Program-made: the position numbers and the translations under genes
Assembly (NCBI GenBank): GCA_001598975.1
Contig: BBXU01000246.1
Coordinates: 1-10,598, forward strand
Length of the DNA stretch: 10,598 nt
DNA from: Parachlorella kessleri
Taxonomy: Eukaryota; Chlorophyta; Trebouxiophyceae; Chlorellales; Chlorellaceae
Direction of reading: 5' to 3'
Shown here: positions 6,382 to 10,598 of the stretch, in pieces
Layout of the letters: each line of letters starts with the position of its first letter
Numbering within the stretch: position 1 is the first letter of the stretch
Notes under the pieces: generated by a model
Told to the model about the DNA's origin: nothing
Database searches by the model: none
What the model saw: the letters and a program-made list of their open reading frames with translations, nothing else

Positions 6382-9300
6382 TTATACAACAGTTTCTGTC
6401 ACCATGGGTGCCACCTCAGCTGCCCCCGCCTCTGCCGCCGCCGCTTCTGGTGCAAATGCCACGGCTGCTGCCCCGTTCTCTGACAGGGGCTGCTTGGCCG
6501 GCTGCTCTGCCTGCTGCTGCTGCTGCTGCTTGGCGGCGCTGCTGGTCTCCTTGTCTTTGGCTAGCTTTTTGAACATGGTGCTGTACAGGGCGGCTTCCTG
6601 CGGGCAGGGTGAGGGAAAGGCCCTGAGAGGCACTCAATTACTGACAGCTTGCCATATACTTGCACGCTCGGCCGTCTGCAGTTTGCGTGCAAGCAGGCTC
6701 CATCGATCCACACCTCGCAGTGTGCACCGTGTTTTGGAACGCTGTTCATAATCGGCCATCGGCAGGCAATGCTGTGGGAGCAGCACGTATGGCGGCTGGC
6801 CAGTCCTCGAAACTGCTGCCCGCGCCAGGCATTGGTGTGTGCAACACCTTGGGCCTTGCTACCTCTTACGCATGCGGTGCCATATGGTCCCAAACCCTAT
6901 TGTCGTTCCAGCTCAGCTACCCAAATGCAGCTTACCTTCTTGGCTGTAGCCGCCTGCTGCTGCTTGAACTTCCTCAGGAGCAACTTGAAGTCGGTGTTGG
7001 CTTCGTCCTGCAGACACACCCCAGCAACCACAGCGCTGTACTCATCTCACAAACCCAGACAACACCTGCGCAAAGATCCACACCTGTCCGCAAGGAACCA
7101 TCCACGCACATTGCTCCGTCCGCGCGCCACGTTGCAGTACCCCGGCTGCAGTACCCCGGCGGCAGTACCCTCTGCGGTACCACCCACCAGCACAAGGCCG
7201 GCCTTGATGTCCATCTCCGCCTCCACAAAGTCCCCAGTGGCCAGGTAGGCCTGCGCTCGCCGGTACAGGGCCTTGAGGTTGCTGCTGTCAGCCTCCAGCA
7301 CCTGTACCAAGAGGAACATATGGGGTACAGCAGCTTAGGTGAGACGGACCGGAGAGCATCCGCCCGCCGGTACAGGGCCTTGAGGTTGCTGCTGCCTGCC
7401 TCCAACACCTGTATCAAGCAGGACGGACACAACGAGGGGCAGCTAACGTGTAGCTAGGGGGTGTCAGGGAACACCGGCCAGGCAGTACAGGGCCTTGAGG
7501 TTGCTGCTGTCAGCCTCCAGCACCTGTAACGACACCAAGTGTGCCACACAGATGTTGGAGTGGGGCTGCATGTGGAGCATCGGCCAGGCGATACAGAGCC
7601 TTGAGCCTGCTGCTGTCAGCCTCCAGCACCTGTGACGAGACCAAGACCCAGAAAAGAGAAGAACCGCAAGGTTGGAACTGTGTGTGGCATAAGCGGCGGC
7701 CAGGCTGTGGGCCCTTGAGGGCCCTTGAGGGGGTTAGAAACAGGCATGGAGCTCAGGCTGGCCACCTGCCATGCTCTGCAGAGGCGGCTGCGGCAGCCAC
7801 CTCGTGGGTGTGTGGTAACAAAAACTTGCGTCTGCTGTGCTCCCTACTCGCTGCTTTGCTGCCTGCTTGCTGACCCAGGTGGCCGCCACCCCGCTGCTGT
7901 CTGACCACCCCTTCCTGTCACGTGCATTCCATCTCAAAAAAAAATCACGTAGGTAGCCACCCCAGCCACCTCGTTGGTGGGTGGTAAAAAAAATCTTATA
8001 AATAACAAAAAGAAACTCACGTCTGTTGCCACCTTGATGGCCTTTTTGGTCTCATGGAGCTTCAAGTAGGCGGCTGCCAGGTTGAGGTTGCAGCTCTTCT
8101 TGACATCCTTGGCCGCCGCCTTGGCCGCTGCGTCCATGTTAGTGTCCACGCTGCACACAACGGAAACAAACGCACGTACTAACAGCCCAACGGAAACAAC
8201 GTAACATACAAACAGCCCTCTCAGTCCTTTCGGTACAGCCCACTTCGCACTCACTGTTCGCACTCCCTGCCACCCGTACTGATAACATAGTAACACTGTA
8301 TGTCAGCTGTGTGTGTCGGACGGCCGCTGCGTCCATGTTTGTGTCCACGCTGCAGGTAGGGGAACACATGATCTAACAGCGGCGCGCGTGCTAAAGGATG
8401 ACGGGTCCTGCCTTGTCCGACCACCTCTCCAGGTGCAACCCGTGCTTAAGCAGGTCAGTCGTTTCCCCTGGGGCCTACTGACAACCAGGACTCATCTGAC
8501 CACCTCGACTGCCCATATAGCTCTGATCTTCGGGACTAGGACTTGTAACTGATGGCTCGTGCAAGGCCCCAACACTAACAAGCCTCACTTGACCATCTCG
8601 ACTGCCCGGTCCCACTTCTTCACCGCCCTCGCAAGCTGCCCATGACGGCTCAGTCCCTCCGCCTAGAAGCAGCCAGAACTCACTTGACCATCTCGACTGC
8701 CCGGTCCCACTTCTTTACGGCCCTTGCCAGCTGCCCCTCCTTGAAGGCCTTGTTGCCCTTCTCCTTCAGGCCCGCAGCAGCAGTAACCCTCTCCTCAGAG
8801 CTCATCTCCCAGGTCTCCTTGGGCTGCATACGAGCCAAGGGCGCTGACCACTAGTCATTGATGACGTAATGCTGACGCTAGCAGACGGCCACAGCAACCC
8901 TCTCCTCAGAGCTCATCTCCCACGTCTCCTTGGGCTGCACACGGGCCAAGGGCGCTGACCATTAGTCATTGATGACGTAATGCTGACGGTAGCAGACGGC
9001 CACAGCAACCCTCTCCTCAGAGCTCATCTCCCAGGTCTCCTTGGGCTGCACACGAGCCAAGGGCGCTGGCAATTAGTCATTGATGACGTATTGCTGACGC
9101 CAGCATGGCAGCGGCAACCCACCCCTTAAAGCTCATCTCTCAAGGCTGGACTCCCAGGTCCTTAAGGGCCGCAGGGTACGCAATCAATGCACTGGCAATT
9201 AATCATTGATGACGTAATGCTGATGCCAGCATGGCAGCCGCAGCCTACTCTTCCCCAGAGGCCATCCCAACCCATGCTGGGGTTGCGAGGTAAGCAAGCA

Positions 9301-10143
9301 GCCCAGGAGCAGATGGCATGCCAGGCAGCAATAACTGCTCAGTGGCCACAACAACTACTGATTTGGTATCTGCTTTATGGGGTAAGAGCAGTAAGAGTTT
9401 CAAATCCCAGCCACAGGCAGGCGCAACCTCAGCCATACAAGTGCAAATTCTGTTGTGCTAACCCCAAGCGCACCTACAGCAACGGGACCTCCCAGTGCTG
9501 GGCAGGTTTGGTTGGGTGACGGCATCCCCCCATACAGACTCAGCACACGGGCGGCCAGTGTCTAGACACACTTCCACCTTGCCGATGCATGTGGTCCAAA
9601 GCTCCCTACCTTTTCAAAGTCCTCCAGGGTCACCTCATATGTGACCGTGGCATTGGGCGGCACGGTGGCCAGCGGCTGCTGGGACCCCTGCATGCACGGT
9701 CCAAGGCAGGGGTCACACTGAGCCTGAACTGTTTCCCAGGTGCGGTTTTCATGCAGCGCACACAAAACATAAACGGGCAAAGAAGCAGCTATGGGCGTTT
9801 CAGACAGGACACCTCGTGCTGCACTTGGTTTGCGCTGGGCAGGGGTGAAGTGAAGACTGGGTGTGTTCCATAGATGCAGAAGTTCAACACCCCAACCTTT
9901 CCAGAAAATCGAACGTGTGAAGTCTCACCACAATATGTCCCCAGGAGTGTGTCCGGGGGGATGGTTTAGCAAGAAACTGGCATACCTCCAAGAGCAGAAC
10001 TTGGATAACAGTGGCAAAGCTTCGTTCGCACCACTTCGGTCTTACCTCGGCCCCAAAAGCCCACTCGGGAGGGATTGTCAGCAGCACCTTCTCCCCCTTC
10101 TTCATCTTCATCACGGCCAGGTCCAGGCCACTGACCACCTCGC
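6382..10143 (-). CDS. Multidomain FKBP-type peptidyl-prolyl isomerase with C-terminal TPR domain (ROF-like), 5' partial
   Basis: This is the C-terminal ~281 residues of a high-molecular-weight immunophilin like plant FKBP62/65, a co-chaperone that binds Hsp90 through its TPR domain. Minus-strand exons in order: 10143-10046 (5' edge uncertain, could be 10159), 9687-9610, 8823-8684, 8150-8021, 7301-7188, 7007-6936, 6597-6382 (stop TAA). All junctions agree in phase. The first two exons give the end of an FKBP domain (GEVVSGLDLAVMKMKKGEK, then PPEWAFG, then TVPPNATVTYEVTLED). The next starts PKETWEMSSEER, as in the plant linker, and runs into TPR1 (LKEKGNKAFKEG). TPR2 has CNLNLAAAYLKL and TPR3 LKALYRRAQAYLA. 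The carboxylate-clamp positions for the Hsp90 EEVD tail (K and N in TPR1, N in TPR2, K and R in TPR3) are present. The tail has FKKLAKDKE, six Gln and an Ala/Glu-rich end. Earlier FKBP domains and the start are not found. Family assignment is firm; cytosolic/nuclear location is inferred. Confidence 0.92.
7134..7181. repeat. 14-base minisatellite, about 3.5 copies
   Basis: Units GCAGTACCCCGGCT (7134), GCAGTACCCCGGCG (7148), a shortened GCAGTACCCTCT (7162) and GCGGTACC (7174). It lies in the FKBP intron immediately after the TPR3 donor at 7187. Confidence 0.85.
7250..7650 (-). repeat. Fourfold tandem duplication of the TPR3 exon acceptor and its first ~45 bases
   Basis: Read on the minus strand, the acceptor plus GTGCTGGAGGCTGACAGCAG... 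occurs with exon-start positions 7301 (the true, full exon), 7408, 7523 and 7629, spaced 107, 115 and 106 bases. Each copy keeps an AG acceptor after CTTGGTACAG-like or GTNACAG-like sequence and encodes VLEA[DG]SS[NR]LKALY. Similarity fades after that. Only the 7301 copy continues into a full TPR3 and a good donor; copy 7523 hits a TGA after VLEADSSNLKALYCLAGVP. Confidence 0.9.
7797..8030 (-). repeat. Decayed duplication around the TPR2 exon donor
   Basis: CCACCTCGTGGGTGTGTGGT (from 7797) followed by ACAAAAAC..GCGTCTGCTG resembles CCACCTCGTTGGTGGGTGGT (from 7966) followed by ACAAAAAG..CACGTCTGTTG, which reaches the true donor at 8020. The 7797 copy lacks the intact exon and appears to be a degenerate copy of the donor side. 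The alignment needs gaps. Confidence 0.55.
8155..8216. repeat. Short tandem duplication, ~32-base period
   Basis: CAACGGAAACAA...CTAACAGCCC (from about 8158) is followed by a diverged second copy CAACGGAAACAA...CAAACAGCCC (from about 8189), in the FKBP intron just upstream of the TPR2 acceptor. Confidence 0.65.
8322..8354 (-). repeat. Copy of the TPR2 exon acceptor and first ~28 bases
   Basis: The 33 bases here match 8122-8154 with one mismatch. On the minus strand they read CCTGCAG then CGTGGACACAAACATGGACG, encoding VDTNMDAAA just as the true exon does from 8150. The copy is 199 bases upstream and stops resembling the exon after GCGGCC, so it lacks the TPR2 helices and a convincing donor. 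Confidence 0.85.
8490..8740 (-). repeat. Tandem duplication of the 3' half and donor of the TPR1 exon
   Basis: The true exon end and donor (8681-8740 on plus: CACTTGACCATCTCGACTGC and following) is repeated at 8586-8641, 95 bases away, and again as a weaker copy from 8491 (CTCATCTGACCACCTCGACT). The middle copy encodes on the minus strand LARAVKKWDRAVEMVK-like sequence followed by a GTGAG donor. It lacks the upstream acceptor half of the exon. Confidence 0.85.
8781..9239 (-). repeat. 111-base tandem duplication of the TPR1 exon acceptor, three intact and one decayed copy
   Basis: Exon-start positions on the minus strand are 8823 (true exon), 8934 and 9045, an exact 111-base period; each is an AG acceptor followed by PKETWEMSSEERV. 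A fourth unit (about 9114-9239) keeps the intronic part but its exon part has a small insertion and many changes. A faint fifth may follow to about 9290. The units include the intronic block containing GATGACGTAATGC, which is the best conserved part of the fourth copy. Confidence 0.92.
9240..9609 (-). other. Remainder of FKBP intron between FKBP-domain and TPR1 exons
   Basis: Upstream part of the intron that starts with the donor at 9609 on the minus strand (AAAAG|GTAGGG). Apart from a possible very diverged fifth copy of the 111-base unit up to about 9290, I see nothing that looks coding or repeated here. Confidence 0.6.
9688..10045 (-). other. Intron within the FKBP domain
   Basis: Donor GAG|GTAAGA at 10045 and acceptor CATGCAG ending at 9688. 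The removed sequence has no recognisable exon. Joining across it gives WAFGAEGSQQPLATVPP, which matches the plant third FKBP domain pattern (AFGSNESQQELAVVPP as I recall it). Confidence 0.8.
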
Positions 10144-10159
10144 CTGCGAACAGCCAAAT

Positions 10160-10598
10160 CTGATGACGGCAGGTGAGTCTTCCCATGCCTTGTCACTTGT
10201 ATTGACTGACAACGAGTGGCGTCACGTGCTCCCCTGCCGTGTTCGATCAGAGGGATGGCAGGGGGCAGCCATCGCCTGCACGACAGCGCCGGTGCCATGG
10301 AAATGGTGTGGCTGCACCGGGCGACATGCACCGGGTGCAACACTCAGCACCTTACACTTTCCACCACCCAACCTCGCACCTTAGTTGACTGCCACCTTCT
10401 CTGCAGGGTGCCAGTGGTGTGTTTCCTTATCCTGCAGCATCTCCCAAAGTGCTACAGCAAGGCTGGCCTCCCCGCTAACCCACCCTCCCCATAGCCCGCA
10501 CAGCCTCGTGTCTACCTCTCTAACGACCCATGAAACCCCCGCTGGGACACATCCTGTGTCGCTCTGTGTGTGTGAGAGAGTGTGAGTATGTGAAGGGG
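10160..10598 (-). other. Unresolved upstream FKBP gene sequence
   Basis: The preceding exon should encode the first half of this FKBP domain (the DGTVF/PFEF region). I could not find it on the minus strand here, so this is probably intron, with the remaining exons beyond the right edge. The right end is rich in TG/CA dinucleotides (about 10546-10590). The exact acceptor of the first visible exon, at 10143 (TTCGCAG) or 10159 (CATCAG), also remains open. Confidence 0.5.

Noticed and set aside
6404..7457. Plus-strand reading frames of 115-265 codons rich in Cys/Ala/Ser
   Set aside because: Antisense of the FKBP exons; the Cys runs mirror the Gln (CAG) run of the real protein.
7350..7650. The extra TPR3-like exon starts as extra TPR repeats in the protein
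   Set aside because: Copies other than 7301 lack the second half of the repeat and a good in-frame donor, so they cannot add whole TPR units.
7250..9239. CRISPR-like array because of regular ~110-base spacing
   Set aside because: Repeats are tandem whole units that include exon edges, not short repeats with unique spacers, and the setting is a nuclear eukaryotic gene.
10390..10410. Short segment reading EKVAVN on the minus strand as the first strand of an FKBP domain
   Set aside because: The frame meets TAA right before the only nearby donor, so it cannot be joined to the known exons.

Overview
The window looks like nuclear DNA from a green alga, most likely a chlorophyte of the Chlamydomonadales type (a Haematococcus-like genome would fit, but I cannot prove genus). 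The reasons are GC-rich coding sequence, genes broken into many short exons by GT-AG introns of about 130-800 bases, frequent GTGAGT/GTAAG donors and CTGCAG-type acceptors, and plant-like protein families. None of the long uninterrupted reading frames is a whole gene. The real coding sequence lies in short exons that had to be joined by phase.

Layout. (1) About 381-851, plus strand: the last two exons of a thiamine-phosphate synthase (ThiE/TH1). Its 5' part lies off the left edge or in unresolved sequence. (2) 852-1895: a gene-free stretch with two strong inverted repeats. (3) 1896-5482, plus strand: a complete ten-exon ZIP-family metal transporter of 413 residues, of the ZupT/GufA-like type with HNFPEG and HNIPEG motifs. 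It includes a 19-base microexon and one GC-AG intron. (4) 5483-6381: a convergent intergenic stretch with a 15-C run. (5) 6382-about 10143, minus strand: the 3' seven exons of a multidomain FKBP-type immunophilin with a C-terminal TPR domain (FKBP62/65, ROF-like). Its N-terminal FKBP domains lie beyond the right edge or unrecognised in 10160-10598.

The most unusual feature is inside the FKBP gene. Several exon-intron junctions have been duplicated locally in tandem. One TPR-exon acceptor plus its first ~45 coding bases occurs four times. Another acceptor occurs three times intact and once decayed. The donor half of that same exon is also repeated, and the next exon's first ~28 bases are copied as well. 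The extra acceptors look usable but lead to early stops or out-of-frame sequence, so they could be decoys or alternative 3' splice sites that remove the Hsp90-binding TPR domain. I saw no such junction duplication in the ZIP or ThiE genes.

The three genes have unrelated jobs: thiamine synthesis, metal transport, and chaperone-linked prolyl isomerase. This is a normal eukaryotic gene neighbourhood, not an operon or pathway cluster. I found no RNA genes, CRISPR arrays, transposon coding regions or viral genes.
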